Shown here piece after piece: positions 7,827-16,827 of a DNA stretch of 64,000 bases. The position numbers and the translations under genes are program-made. Origin of the DNA: Micromonospora avicenniae (lineage in GTDB: Bacteria > Actinomycetota > Actinomycetes > Mycobacteriales > Micromonosporaceae). The notes below the pieces were generated by a model, which was not told the DNA's origin, made no database searches, and worked only from the letters and a program-made list of their open reading frames with translations. The stretch is taken from contig NZ_FTNF01000023.1 of the NCBI RefSeq assembly GCF_900156065.1, positions 22,567-86,566 of the forward strand, given 5' to 3'. How positions within the stretch are numbered: the first letter of the stretch is position 1; each line of letters opens with the position of its first letter.

Positions 7827-9133
7827 TTCCTGACAGAGGCGTCGAGGACCTGCTGCGCGAGCTGGCGCCGCAGGTCCTCGGCGCGTTGGTTCGCCGATAC
7901 GGGCAGTTCGACACGTGCGAGGACGCGACACAGGAGGCGCTTCTTCGAGCCGCGATGCGGTGGCCCGCCGAAGGCATTCCGGACAACCCTCGCGGCTGGC
8001 TGGTCACCGTTGCTTCCCACCGGTTGCTCGACGAGATGCGCAGCCACCAAGCCCGGCGGCGGCGCGAGGACGCGATCGTCGCCGCAACCCCGCAATCGGA
8101 ACTGCTGGGCCGGCCGGCGGACGCCGATCGGGGCGCCGACCGCGACGACTCACTGACCCTGCTGTTCCTGTGCTGCCACCCGGCGCTGTCGCCGCCCAGC
8201 CAGATCGCGTTGACCCTGCGCGCGGTCGGCGGCCTCACCACCGCGCAGATCGCTGCCGCGTTCCTGGTCCCGGAGGCGACCATGGCACAACGCATCAGCA
8301 GAGCAAAACAAAGCATCAGAACCAGCGGTACGACCTTCGCGATGCCCGAAGGGCCCGAACGCGCCGAGCGACTGCGCGCCGTCCTGCACGTCCTGTACCT
8401 GCTCTTCAACGAGGGCTACGCCGCCACCACCGGCCCGGACCTCACCGCACCTCAACTGTCCGACGAGGCGATCCGGCTCACCAAGTGGCTGCGACGGCTG
8501 CTCCCTAACGACAGTGAGGTGGCCGGGCTGCTGGCCCTGATGCTGCTCACCGAGGCGCGGCGACCCGCCCGTACGACACCGGACGGGGCGTTGGTGCCGC
8601 TCGACGAGCAGGACCGCAGCACCTGGGACCCGAAGCTCATCGGCGACGGGGTCGCACTCGTTACCGAGGCCCTGGCCAGGGGCCCGGTCGGCCAGTACCA
8701 GGTGCAGGCGGCCATCGCCGCTGTCCACGACGAGGCCGAGAACATGGACGCGACCGACTGGCCGCAGATCCTCGCCCTGTACGACCTGCTGGAGCAGCTG
8801 GCGCCGGGTCCGATGGTCACGCTCAACCGTGCGGTCGCCGTCGCCATGGTGTACGGCCCGTCAGCAGGGCTGGTTCTGCTGGCAGCGCTGGAATCCGACA
8901 ACCGGCTGGTGCGTCACCACCGCTTCCTCGCGACCCGCGCGCATCTGCTCGAACTCGCAGGCGAGCACACCGCCGCCGCAGCCGACTACCGCGAGGCCGC
9001 CCGACGCGCCACCAGCCTGCCAGAGCGCCGCCACCTGACCACTCGCGCCACGCGACTCGCAGCAGAGGGCATCCCCCACGCAGAATGGTTTGGAGATCGC
9101 GGCGCTGGATCCGCCTCCAGCATTCCTCGGTAA
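7823..9133 (+). CDS. ECF42-type RNA polymerase sigma factor with long C-terminal extension
   Basis: Sigma factor of 436 residues starting at GTG 7823. Region 2 includes QFDTCEDATQEALLRAAMRWP, written here as QFDTCEDATQEAL then LRAAMRWP, with DNPRGWLVTVASHRLLDE. Region 4 includes LTTAQIAAAFLVPEATMAQR (residues about 140-160). After about residue 175 comes a 250-residue extension rich in helical pairs (LFNEGYAATTGPDLT, ALYDLLEQLAPGP, ATRAHLLELAGEH). This TPR-like C-terminus and the adjoining DGPF gene identify the ECF42 group, which has no anti-sigma factor; the extension is thought to control activity. It probably transcribes its own operon and the divergent DUF6069 gene. Confidence 0.93.
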   Translation: MIPDRGVEDLLRELAPQVLGALVRRYGQFDTCEDATQEALLRAAMRWPAEGIPDNPRGWLVTVASHRLLDEMRSHQARRRREDAIVAATPQSELLGRPADADRGADRDDSLTLLFLCCHPALSPPSQIALTLRAVGGLTTAQIAAAFLVPEATMAQRISRAKQSIRTSGTTFAMPEGPERAERLRAVLHVLYLLFNEGYAATTGPDLTAPQLSDEAIRLTKWLRRLLPNDSEVAGLLALMLLTEARRPARTTPDGALVPLDEQDRSTWDPKLIGDGVALVTEALARGPVGQYQVQAAIAAVHDEAENMDATDWPQILALYDLLEQLAPGPMVTLNRAVAVAMVYGPSAGLVLLAALESDNRLVRHHRFLATRAHLLELAGEHTAAAADYREAARRATSLPERRHLTTRATRLAAEGIPHAEWFGDRGAGSASSIPR

Positions 9134-9365
9134 GGGACACGCCGACGTGCGGCGGGCCCGGCCGGACCACATCGCCACGGTGCACGGCCGGGTGGCGCAA
9201 GCCGTCGCGGCCGCCGAGGTCCTCGAAGAGATCCGGTTGGGAACTGTTGACCGTCTCGGGGTTCACCTCTTAACCGCTTGGGGTAAGCGGTGATCGGAAC
9301 GAGGTGTCCCTTCTGACGTGCTAACCGGGCGGCCTCTGGTGTACCGGGGCTGGCTGACCTTCGGC

Positions 9366-9911
9366 TCAATCGGCGGAGACGCTCACCCGGAAGCCGGCCT
9401 CACCCCGGCGTGCGTCGATCCGCCCAGGCACTCTCAAGGACGCCTCACGGCAGCCCTGCACCTGGTAGCCTTCCGCGCCGATGCCGGCGGCGTAGCAGAG
9501 CAGGTACGTCGCCGGGGCGACGGGTCGCAGCGAGAACCGGCCGCCCCGTTCGACGGCGCCGGGCACCCCGCCGACGGCCGGCACCGCGGACGTCGGCACC
9601 GTGAACTGGGCGTACGACAGTTGGTCGGCCGCCGGGGCGACGCCCGCGCTGGTCCGGCGCCAGAAGTCGGGCACCGCGGTCGCGGGCACCGCGAGTATGG
9701 TGCCGCCCCGGGTGGGCGATCCCCCGCCGTCTGACTGGTCGGACGCGTCGCGCATCGTGCCGAGCACCTCGTCGGCCTGCGGACGCGGTTCGCCGAACGG
9801 GCCCCGGCCGGTGGCCCACAGCCCGGCGGTCACCAAGGCGGCGATGAATACGGCGGCACCGAGGCCGGTGGCGACGAGCGCCACCGGCCTCCGTGCCCCA
9901 TCGTCGCTCAC
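9366..9911 (-). CDS. membrane-anchored hypothetical protein, partner of the metzincin-like gene
   Basis: Unrecognised 181-residue protein. It begins at GTG 9911, which overlaps the TGA of the upstream gene (GTGA, 9908-9911), so the two are one operon and translationally coupled. A hydrophobic segment (PVALVATGLGAAVFIAALV, residues about 9-30) is followed by an extracellular part ending in a small beta-rich domain with two cysteines (YLLCYAAGIG, VQGCREASL). That domain resembles carboxypeptidase-regulatory or transthyretin-like folds in its ATYLLCYA pattern, but this is only a guess. It probably acts on the cell surface with the protease-like protein. Confidence 0.75.
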   Translation of the reverse strand: MSDDGARRPVALVATGLGAAVFIAALVTAGLWATGRGPFGEPRPQADEVLGTMRDASDQSDGGGSPTRGGTILAVPATAVPDFWRRTSAGVAPAADQLSYAQFTVPTSAVPAVGGVPGAVERGGRFSLRPVAPATYLLCYAAGIGAEGYQVQGCREASLRVPGRIDARRGEAGFRVSVSAD

Positions 9912-12900
9912 TGGAACTCGAACTCCGTACTGTGCTGGGTGCCGTCCGCGAGGGTCACCGTCAGCCGGTGCCGGCTGCCGGCCCAGGAGCGCGGGGTGTC
10001 GACGTTGAGATGGTACGACCCGAGGGTCGAGATCCACCGGTAGTCGGCACCGGGCGTATCGAAGGTCGCCGAGACGACGGCCGACTTGCCCGGCTCCTCG
10101 CCCCCGACCGTCCACTTGACCGGGATGATTCGACCGGCCTCGACGACGGTCAGCCCGTCCGGGTCGATCGGCGGCCGGAAGCCACCGAACTCGTACCGCG
10201 GAGTCGGCGCGGGCAGCCGGGAGATGCTGACGGTGATCTCGCGCGTCACCGTCTGGCCGGCGGCGTCGGTCACCGTCGCGCTGATCCGGTGCGCACCCTC
10301 ACTCAGCTGGTCGGCGCGGGTCATGAGGATCCGGCCGGAGCCGAGCTCGCCGTCACGGTCCGACCGCCAGCTCACGGCGTCATCCGCCAGCAGGCCGGTC
10401 TCCGCGTCGTACGCCCCGGCGTCGAGCCGGATCGTCTGTGCCCCGTGGTACGCGGCACCGTCGGCCGGGTTCCGGATGGCCAGCTGGGGTGCCGCGTCGG
10501 GAATCGCGAGCGGCTCGGAGGTGACCACCGTGGCATCGAGCCCGTGCGAGGCGATCACCCGGACCAGGGCCGCCGGCGAGCCGGGCACCATCCACCGCGG
10601 GGCGCTGGCCTCGGTCGCCCCGGTGTCGGCCGCGTAGGTACGCCAGCTGTCACCGCCGTCCGCGCTGTACTGCGCGGTGTACGTCGGCGCGTGCGGGCCG
10701 GCATGCCGCCCCTTCCAACTCAACCGGACGGTCTCGCCGTCGCGGTCCACGGCTGCCGTCGGCCGGTCGGCGTCCGGCTTCTTCCGTTCGGCGGCCAGGG
10801 CACCGATCACCTGGCCGTCGCGCACGACGACCGCGCGAGCCGCCGACTCGGGCACCGCAGGCACGGCCACCTCGAACGTGCCGACGGTCGGCTCATCCCG
10901 CCCGTCGCCGCCCGGCGGCTCGTCGGTGGCCTCGGGGAACCGGGGCTGGAAGCGCACTCGGTGCAGCACCTGGTCGTCCGCGTCGAGCACCCGCAGCTCA
11001 TAGCCTCCCTCCGGGTCGTCCGCGGCAGCCGTGACGCCGAAGGCGGGCATGGTGGGCCGGAAGGTGGCGGTGCCGGTGGCGGTGTCGACCTGACCCCGCA
11101 GCACCACGGAGGCCGGTTCCGCCGCCACGGCCGGCGCGCGCGATGGGGCGACCGCGGTGGCGTCCGGCCCGAGCTGGCCCTCGTAGAGCGCCTGGTAGTC
11201 CCGGACGTCGATCCAGCGCCCCTGGCTGTCTCCCCTCGTGGAGTTGCAGTAGCTCATCATCGGGTAGGTGGTGTGCGGCGAGGTGATCGCCAACCCCTCA
11301 CGGTCACCGAAGTACCGCGCTGACACGCCCCAGATCTCCCGGTCCCGGTCGCCGTTGGGCCCGAGCGTCGGCCGGTCGCCCTGGCTGGTGCCGGTCCAGT
11401 AGGGGTAGTCGTCGGTGAACGTCCCCGCGACCTCGCCGCACCAGCCTCGCTTCGCGCCGAGGACCGGGAAGGTGCGGCCGTTTTGGTCGGCGTTGACGAT
11501 GTGCTCCCGGCCGAGGGAGTGCGCCACTTCGTGCGCGCCCCGGTTGCGGGCGTACCCCGTGCCGTACAAGCCCTCGGCACCGGACAGCCACCCGGAGGAG
11601 ATCGGGCTCCCGATCCCCATGGCCAGACCGCCACCACCGTCACCGAGGATCGCCGCGTGGTACATGGTCCTCGTGTCGTAGGTGCCGGAACGGAAGTCCG
11701 TCCACCAGTCGACCCAGAGCTGGCTGTTCACTTCCTCCAGCCCTTCGTCGTCGTTCGCGGGCCGTCCGTCCAGGTTGAGCGTCTCGAACGAGGCGCTCGC
11801 GTTGCTCACCGGGAACACGTCGTGCATGCGTTGGTACTGCTCGTACAGGTCCGCGAAGCTGGGTTCCCGTACCGTGCCGTTCTCGTTCCAACTGGCAGCG
11901 AAAAGGCTCACCCGAAAGTTCCCACCGGGCCGGAACTCGACCTCGGTGCCACAGTCGGCGGTCCACCGACCGCCCTCGCAGCGCACCCCGCCGGGCAGCT
12001 CCGGCACCAGCTTCACGCGCCCGGTGGTCCAGATGGCCGGCAACGAGAAGTTCAGACTGCCGGAGAACCGTTCGCGGCCGGCGGCGGCGTCCGGGCCGAC
12101 AACGATCTCGGTCGCGTCGATCGGGGTCAACGGGCTGCCGGGCAGCTCCTGGCCGTCCCGGTATCCGCGCAGCCGACCGCTGGTGCGTACCTCCTGGCTG
12201 TCCACCGTCTTGAAGAATGTCCGGACGATGGTGGACTTCGCCCGGATCAACGGAACGCTGTTCTGCCAGTCCTGAACGGCCTGGTTGACCTCGATCGCAG
12301 CCAGGTCCAGTGCGTAGTTCAGGCAGCCGGAGATCAGCGAACTGAACTCGGCGATGCTCCGCGCCGCGTTCACCCGGCCGCCGCCGAAGACGTGCGGCCC
12401 GTACACCGCGCGGGCCTGTTCCTCGGTGAAGACGCCGCTGGTGAGTGCCAGCACGTTGTACCGGTCGACACCCTTGTTCTTGGCGTACGCGACGGCGTCG
12501 GCGAGGCCCTCACCGGCGTTCGGCTCGCCGTCGGTGGACATGCACATCGACCACGTCGTGCCAGACCGGCCGGCGGTGGCCAGGTGGTCGGCGCCGGCGT
12601 GGACGGCGTCACCCGGGTTGGAGACGTCATTCAGCCGCTCAATGGACCGCAGCCTGGTGGTGAAGGCCTTCACCGCCTCGTCGTCGGTGAGCCGGGTCAG
12701 GGGAATCTCCAACCGCGTGCCCTTGGCCACATCGGTACCGGAGTACTGCAGGACCCCGACGGCGACCCGGTCCGAGCGAGGAAAGACCAGCGGATCCTCG
12801 ACCGCGCGGGCGAAGCCCTCGAGCTGCACCTGCCAGTCGGCGTCGGTAAGTGAGAAGGACCCATCGACGAGCAGCATCAGGTCGGTTGGTTGTTGGGACG

Positions 12901-13027
12901 GCACGGGTGCGGCCGCCGAGGCACCAGCAACCCCCACGCCCGCGAGGGCGAATGTGAGGACGGTGGCGACGGCGGCGAGGCGTCTACTTCGGGCTCTGCG
13001 GCGCACGGCTCTCCCTTGGTCTGGCAT
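9908..13027 (-). CDS. secreted VWA domain protein with a metzincin-type zinc protease motif
   Basis: Product of 1039 residues from ATG 13027. A basic region and hydrophobic stretch (residues about 9-40) form a signal peptide. A von Willebrand A domain follows (about 48-235) with LMLLVDGSFSLTD, whose D-x-S-x-S can bind Mg. The central domain contains HEVAHSLGREH (499-509), exactly the HExxHxxGxxH zinc site of metzincins, and TYPMMSYC about 80 residues later supplies the Met-turn. The rest is several beta-sandwich segments with Ig-like and PKD-like character. Substrate adhesion by VWA plus proteolysis is the inferred role. The 34 extra upstream codons of the open frame look non-coding, so ATG 13027 is used. 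Confidence 0.8.
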   Translation of the reverse strand: MPDQGRAVRRRARSRRLAAVATVLTFALAGVGVAGASAAAPVPSQQPTDLMLLVDGSFSLTDADWQVQLEGFARAVEDPLVFPRSDRVAVGVLQYSGTDVAKGTRLEIPLTRLTDDEAVKAFTTRLRSIERLNDVSNPGDAVHAGADHLATAGRSGTTWSMCMSTDGEPNAGEGLADAVAYAKNKGVDRYNVLALTSGVFTEEQARAVYGPHVFGGGRVNAARSIAEFSSLISGCLNYALDLAAIEVNQAVQDWQNSVPLIRAKSTIVRTFFKTVDSQEVRTSGRLRGYRDGQELPGSPLTPIDATEIVVGPDAAAGRERFSGSLNFSLPAIWTTGRVKLVPELPGGVRCEGGRWTADCGTEVEFRPGGNFRVSLFAASWNENGTVREPSFADLYEQYQRMHDVFPVSNASASFETLNLDGRPANDDEGLEEVNSQLWVDWWTDFRSGTYDTRTMYHAAILGDGGGGLAMGIGSPISSGWLSGAEGLYGTGYARNRGAHEVAHSLGREHIVNADQNGRTFPVLGAKRGWCGEVAGTFTDDYPYWTGTSQGDRPTLGPNGDRDREIWGVSARYFGDREGLAITSPHTTYPMMSYCNSTRGDSQGRWIDVRDYQALYEGQLGPDATAVAPSRAPAVAAEPASVVLRGQVDTATGTATFRPTMPAFGVTAAADDPEGGYELRVLDADDQVLHRVRFQPRFPEATDEPPGGDGRDEPTVGTFEVAVPAVPESAARAVVVRDGQVIGALAAERKKPDADRPTAAVDRDGETVRLSWKGRHAGPHAPTYTAQYSADGGDSWRTYAADTGATEASAPRWMVPGSPAALVRVIASHGLDATVVTSEPLAIPDAAPQLAIRNPADGAAYHGAQTIRLDAGAYDAETGLLADDAVSWRSDRDGELGSGRILMTRADQLSEGAHRISATVTDAAGQTVTREITVSISRLPAPTPRYEFGGFRPPIDPDGLTVVEAGRIIPVKWTVGGEEPGKSAVVSATFDTPGADYRWISTLGSYHLNVDTPRSWAGSRHRLTVTLADGTQHSTEFEFQ

Positions 13028-13294
13028 CGGCGAGTGCGCGCGCACGGGACCGGCAGCACCGTCGCCATGGCCGACGTCCGCGCGCCCGGTCCCCGTACGG
13101 GCGCCCCCGCAGTCTGGCCGCCCACCCACTCACAATCCATCGAATAATCTGAATGACGACACCGGGCCGGTGGCGCGGGTCACCTGTTCGGCGGGCTGCG
13201 ACGAACCGCCGTGCAGTCGAAACAAGCCGTCGTTGAGCCGCGGGCACCAGCCATCGGCTGGCCATCAAACGTGCGAGCGACGCATCATGGATGA

Positions 13295-14773
13295 ATGCTG
13301 TTCCGTCGGTGGCACACCCCGGAACGCGGCCAGGACGTACTGGCTGCCGCACTCTACGAACGCAACAGCCGGGCCCGGGAACGAATCGACCGGTGGTGGG
13401 CGGCCGGCGGAGACGACCGCGACAAGGTCTGGCGCGGCGCGTGGTTCCTCCTGATCGAGGCGGACTTCAGGTTCGGCAACCACGAGCGGCCGAAGCGGGT
13501 CGCTCCGGTGCTGGAGTTCCTGCTCGAGGCCGACCCCACGTCCCCGTACCAGCCGCAGGTCCGGCTGACCGCTTGTCTCCCGCAGGTTGCCGTCGAACCG
13601 CCGCTCGGCGTGTACGTGGGAGATCCGAAAGTTCGGGAGCTGGTCGACGCCGCGCTGGGGTTCCCCGACGCCGAACTGCGCCAACGGTTGGCCGACCTGT
13701 TGTCCGTCACCGACCAGCCCGGCCTGCTGGACGCCCTGGAGATCAAGTTCCGGAGCCGGGCGCGGCCAGGCCCGACCTATGTCGGCGTGGCGCCGCCCGG
13801 CCACGAGTCCCGGTGCGACCTGTGGCTGGGCGGCGAACCGGACTCCTTCCTGGAAATCATCTGCGCCAACCCGCACCTGCCCCGCCCACCCGCAAAACCG
13901 GACGACATCGACCTGGCCTTGCTCCCGCTGCTGAAGGACCGACTCGATCTGCTGCCGGCATTCGACCAGGCTGCTCTGGCGCAGCGGCTGCAGGAATATC
14001 TCGCCACCTGGCTGCCCGAACAGGTTCACGACCGGTGCCGCCGCGCGTTGCGTGACCTGTCGTCCCGCGAGGGCGCTGCGGCGGTGTGTGACCGGGCGCT
14101 GCGTGGTGACGCCGAAGCCGCTGCCGCCGCCCGCGACGCGGGGTACCGGCCGTCCGACCCCGCCTGGGTGCCTGTCTTCCTGCTGCTCACCCGGCAGTTC
14201 GCGGCCTATCGCGAAGCCGATCCGGACGGGCGGGTCCTGCAACTGGCGTGCACCGCCGGCGAGCCGAGGATCAATGAAGACGTCATCATCCGCCGGGTGT
14301 TGGCCATCCTGAGCACGGACCTACCCGACGACGTGGCCGCGGCCGTGCGGCGCTCGCTGCGCGACCTCGGTCCCCTGAACGACCACTCCCTCGAGGATGT
14401 CAGACGCCAAGGGATGCGAAGGGCAATCCTGGATCGCGCCCTCAAGCTCAAGCGTGAGGCGATCGCCACCGTGGTCGACGCGGGCTACCTGCCCGAAGAC
14501 GGCGAGCCGGAGATCCTCCCGCTGCTCTTCCTCACCGAACAGTTCGAACGGTACGACCGCGAGGACCCGGACGGCACGAAGCTGCGCGCAGTCCTCGCCG
14601 AGCGAGGTCACGAGTACAAGCGCAAGCATTTCCGGGTCGTCGCGAAGCGGGCCGGCCGCCCGGATCCCTGGCCGCCCGAGGAGCCCGCACCGTCGCGCGA
14701 CCGGTCGTCGGCCCCGCACGCCACCACATGGCCGAGCAGCATCACCGGCCACACTTTCGGCGGCCACTTGTAA
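13295..14773 (+). CDS. hypothetical protein with internal duplicated helical module
   Basis: No family recognised; 492 residues, no signal peptide or membrane span. Two similar segments are visible. Residues about 250-312 contain AGYRPSDPAW, FLLLTRQFAAYREADPDG. Residues about 355-427 contain AGYLPEDGEP, LLFLTEQFERYDREDPDG. The duplicated unit is mostly helical, like HEAT or armadillo-type scaffolds. An earlier pair of hydrophobic helices (WFLLIEADFRFG, VLEFLLEAD) may be a further diverged copy. It faces rsr across a strong hairpin at 14881-14910. The neighbouring position to the Ro60 gene is noted, but the two are on opposite strands and a functional link is only a guess. The last 30 residues are low-complexity. 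Confidence 0.75.
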   Translation: MLFRRWHTPERGQDVLAAALYERNSRARERIDRWWAAGGDDRDKVWRGAWFLLIEADFRFGNHERPKRVAPVLEFLLEADPTSPYQPQVRLTACLPQVAVEPPLGVYVGDPKVRELVDAALGFPDAELRQRLADLLSVTDQPGLLDALEIKFRSRARPGPTYVGVAPPGHESRCDLWLGGEPDSFLEIICANPHLPRPPAKPDDIDLALLPLLKDRLDLLPAFDQAALAQRLQEYLATWLPEQVHDRCRRALRDLSSREGAAAVCDRALRGDAEAAAAARDAGYRPSDPAWVPVFLLLTRQFAAYREADPDGRVLQLACTAGEPRINEDVIIRRVLAILSTDLPDDVAAAVRRSLRDLGPLNDHSLEDVRRQGMRRAILDRALKLKREAIATVVDAGYLPEDGEPEILPLLFLTEQFERYDREDPDGTKLRAVLAERGHEYKRKHFRVVAKRAGRPDPWPPEEPAPSRDRSSAPHATTWPSSITGHTFGGHL

Positions 14774-14880
14774 GCCAGGTCCCCGCACCGGCGTACCAGT
14801 CAAAGCGCAGGACGTCGCGGCCGCCCAACGGCATCGCCCGACACAACGGCCAATGCCATCGACAACTGGTTGCGCCACGT

Positions 14881-14910
14881 GCGGCGTCGGCCTCCTCAGG
14901 CCGACGCCGC
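14881..14910. terminator. bidirectional hairpin between convergent genes
   Basis: Perfect 13-bp inverted repeat (14881-14893 and 14898-14910) with a 4-base loop, located between the stop codons of the repeat protein and rsr. No T-run follows, as is usual in high-GC actinomycetes. Confidence 0.75.
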
Positions 14911-14918
14911 AACGGACG

Positions 14919-16457
14919 TCAGAACGGCCACTGGTCGTGGGACCCGGCCTCGATAAGCGGGACCATCGCGAACGCGGCGTCGGACAGACCGCCGAACGTG
15001 TGCCGGTTGCCGACTACCGGCGTATGCCCAACCCGGTAGCCGGCCAGGTTCCAGGTGTACACGGGCACCTGCGCGGGCACCGCCGCCGCCACATCCTCCG
15101 AGCCGTGCCAGTGCGCCTGCTCGTCGGTGAGGATGACCACCCGGTCATGACGGTCGTAGTGCCCCCGCACCGCCTTCTCGGTCTCGGTCCCGCCACCGTA
15201 GAAGTAGCCGCCGTCCTTGAACCGGCGCACCGCCGCCAGCACCGACTCACCCACCACGGCAGGGAATACTCTGCTGGCATTGGAGAAGGACACCACCGTC
15301 GCGTCCTGCGCGCGGGCGGCCAGCGCGAGACCGAACACCGTGGCCGCGTCCCAGCAGCGCAACGTGCCGTCCTTACTGAACGAACTGGTCATCGACCCGG
15401 ACGTGTCGATCAGGATCAGGGTCCGCCCGTCCAGGGCCGGCACGTTCACCAGCGCATGCTGCAACGCCTTCTCCAACGCGTACGCCCACCGCAAGCTCGG
15501 TGCGGCGTTGTACGCCGACAGGAAACGCATCGGTAGCACCCGCGACCTCGCGACCTCGCCCGGATCGGCCAGCTTCTGCGCGACCGACTCGGCGACGGCG
15601 TCGCGCACACCGGCCTGGTCGAAGTTACGCAGGTTACGCAGTAGCGCCAGGTAACCCATGCTCGGGATGATCGCCTCCCACGCCGCAGCGTCCATGGCGG
15701 CCTGCCGCCAACCGGCGAGGGCCTCCCACGTCATCCCGGCTGCGCCGAGCACCGCCGGGTCGATGACAGCCCGGCGCTGCTCGACCGGCATACCCATCAG
15801 CTCGGCCCGGGCCGCCAACGTCGTCAGCGACGCCGGTGGCGGGTTGTCGCGCTTGTGACGCCGGTCCAATGCGTGCCGGAAAAGGTCGCCCTGCCGCTCG
15901 TCCTCTGCCGCCGGGTGGGTCAGGTCGATGACATCACCGAACCGCACCGCGCAGCTCTCGGAGTCGTACTTGAGCAGGCTGCGCTCGTGATACAGCCGCG
16001 CGACGGCATCGGCGATTCCCCGCTTGACCGGCTTCGGCAGCGCCCGACCATAGCGACCCAGCCAGTACGCCAGCGCCTCCCCCGGCTCGTCGGCACGCTG
16101 CAGCGCTGCGTCCACGATCGCCCGTGAGCCCGGAACACCCGCCGCGACCTGCGCACGAGCGCCCTCCAAGGCCGCCACCACCGCCGCCGAACGCAGCATC
16201 GCACCGGTACGCAGCCACGACACGAACCGCGCAAACCAGTCGGGGTCGGTGACCGCGACGGCGGCGATCAACTCACGAAACCGAGCATCGCGGCCGGCGG
16301 CGTCCTCGTAGAAGGTGTCCTCGCCGACCATGTTCGACACACCCAGCAGGAAGAGCTCGGCGCGCGGCTCGCGGGCGAACCCCGGCGCCCCCTCGGCGGT
16401 CACCGTCTCATCGACCTGGTGCCGGTTCTGGCGCAGCTTGAAGTTGAACTTGCCCAT
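14919..16457 (-). CDS. rsr: Ro60-family TROVE/VWA RNA-binding protein (Rsr)
   Basis: Bacterial orthologue of the Ro60 autoantigen, 512 residues. Residues about 1-335 are the HEAT-like TROVE ring, including DPDWFARFVSWLRT (about 71-84), IPSMGYLALLRNLRNF (about 264-279) and VLPMRFLSAYNAAP. Residues about 343-500 are a VWA domain with an intact MIDAS, DTSGSM (351-356). Rsr holds Y RNAs and misfolded RNA and can tether them to exonucleases such as PNPase; it is cytoplasmic. Four Y-RNA-like genes lie immediately upstream on the same strand (16506-17115), the nearest ending 48 bases before the start, so this is a coherent Ro ribonucleoprotein locus. No rtcB, archease or nuclease gene is present in the window. 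Confidence 0.93.
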   Translation of the reverse strand: MGKFNFKLRQNRHQVDETVTAEGAPGFAREPRAELFLLGVSNMVGEDTFYEDAAGRDARFRELIAAVAVTDPDWFARFVSWLRTGAMLRSAAVVAALEGARAQVAAGVPGSRAIVDAALQRADEPGEALAYWLGRYGRALPKPVKRGIADAVARLYHERSLLKYDSESCAVRFGDVIDLTHPAAEDERQGDLFRHALDRRHKRDNPPPASLTTLAARAELMGMPVEQRRAVIDPAVLGAAGMTWEALAGWRQAAMDAAAWEAIIPSMGYLALLRNLRNFDQAGVRDAVAESVAQKLADPGEVARSRVLPMRFLSAYNAAPSLRWAYALEKALQHALVNVPALDGRTLILIDTSGSMTSSFSKDGTLRCWDAATVFGLALAARAQDATVVSFSNASRVFPAVVGESVLAAVRRFKDGGYFYGGGTETEKAVRGHYDRHDRVVILTDEQAHWHGSEDVAAAVPAQVPVYTWNLAGYRVGHTPVVGNRHTFGGLSDAAFAMVPLIEAGSHDQWPF

Positions 16458-16505
16458 GACGCCCCCATGCCCGTCGAAGACGAGGAGACGCCACCACAGG
16501 GCACA

Positions 16506-16634
16506 CCCGAGATCAGAAGTCGGCGACGGACTATGCCCGCTGCTCTATCCGATTGAGCTATCAGCCCGAAGGCTTCGAGGGACTCGAACCCCCAACCCGC
16601 GGATCCGTGAAGTAACCGTTGCCTGCGCACCGGG
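16506..16634 (-). ncRNA. Y-RNA-like gene 4 with a permuted tRNA-Lys-like module (YrlA-like)
   Basis: About 129 nt, read on the minus strand. It starts CCCGGTGCGCAGGCAACGG and ends in CUUCUGAUCUCGGG; GGC-ACGG pairs with CCGU-GCC to close the long stem. Inside is a tRNA body in permuted order: anticodon-stem 3' strand TCCGC, variable GGGTT, T-arm GGGGG-TTCGAGT-CCCTC, then acceptor strands joined by a UUCG tetraloop (16567-16570), TA, D-arm GCTC/GAGC, and anticodon-stem 5' strand GCGGG. GCGGG pairs with TCCGC. The real anticodon loop is replaced by the Ro-type stem, as in YrlA RNAs. T-arm and variable loop most resemble tRNA-Lys. The last 2 bp of the acceptor next to the T-arm are mismatched. 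Confidence 0.85.
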
Positions 16635-16654
16635 TATGCGGTGTGGTGGCGCCT

Positions 16655-16739
16655 CCCGAGATCAGAAGCCGGTGACGGACGGGCTCTTCACCGAGGCCGT
16701 GGGGCCCCTCCAAGATGTAACCGTCACCTTCGCACCGGG
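16655..16739 (-). ncRNA. Y-RNA-like gene 3, short form without tRNA module
   Basis: About 85 nt. The same 5' element CCCGGTGCGAAGG and 3' element CTTCTGATCTCGGG as in the other units frame a perfect 8-bp stem, GGTGACGG with CCGTCACC. The interior of about 40 nt has only a small GAGG/CCTC hairpin; no T-loop or D-arm can be found. Its 5' strand GGTGCGAAGGT closely resembles the Ro60-contact strand GGUCCGAAGGU of human Y1 RNA (from memory). It looks like a minimal Y RNA. It has its own candidate promoter at 16753-16782 and is followed after a 20-base spacer by gene 4. Confidence 0.75.
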
Positions 16740-16752
16740 AAGTGCGTGCGTG

Positions 16753-16782
16753 ACGCTAGCCGCGACAACTGCGGTCGGGCAA
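16753..16782 (-). promoter_or_regulatory. candidate promoter for Y-RNA-like gene 3
   Basis: On the minus strand TTGCCC (16777-16782), an 18-base spacer and TAGCGT (16753-16758) fit actinobacterial -35/-10 elements. They lie in the 88-base gap between units 2 and 3, the only long spacer of the array. Transcription would begin about 7 bases past the -10, just before unit 3. Confidence 0.5.
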
Positions 16783-16827
16783 CAGAGTTAGCCATCCCGT
16801 GATCATGGGCAGAAGTCACGCCGCATA

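Noticed and set aside
9893..11323. Long plus-strand frames opposite the VWA-metzincin gene
   Set aside because: Antisense shadows with high Arg/Gly content; the minus strand carries the signal peptide, zinc motif and VWA domain.
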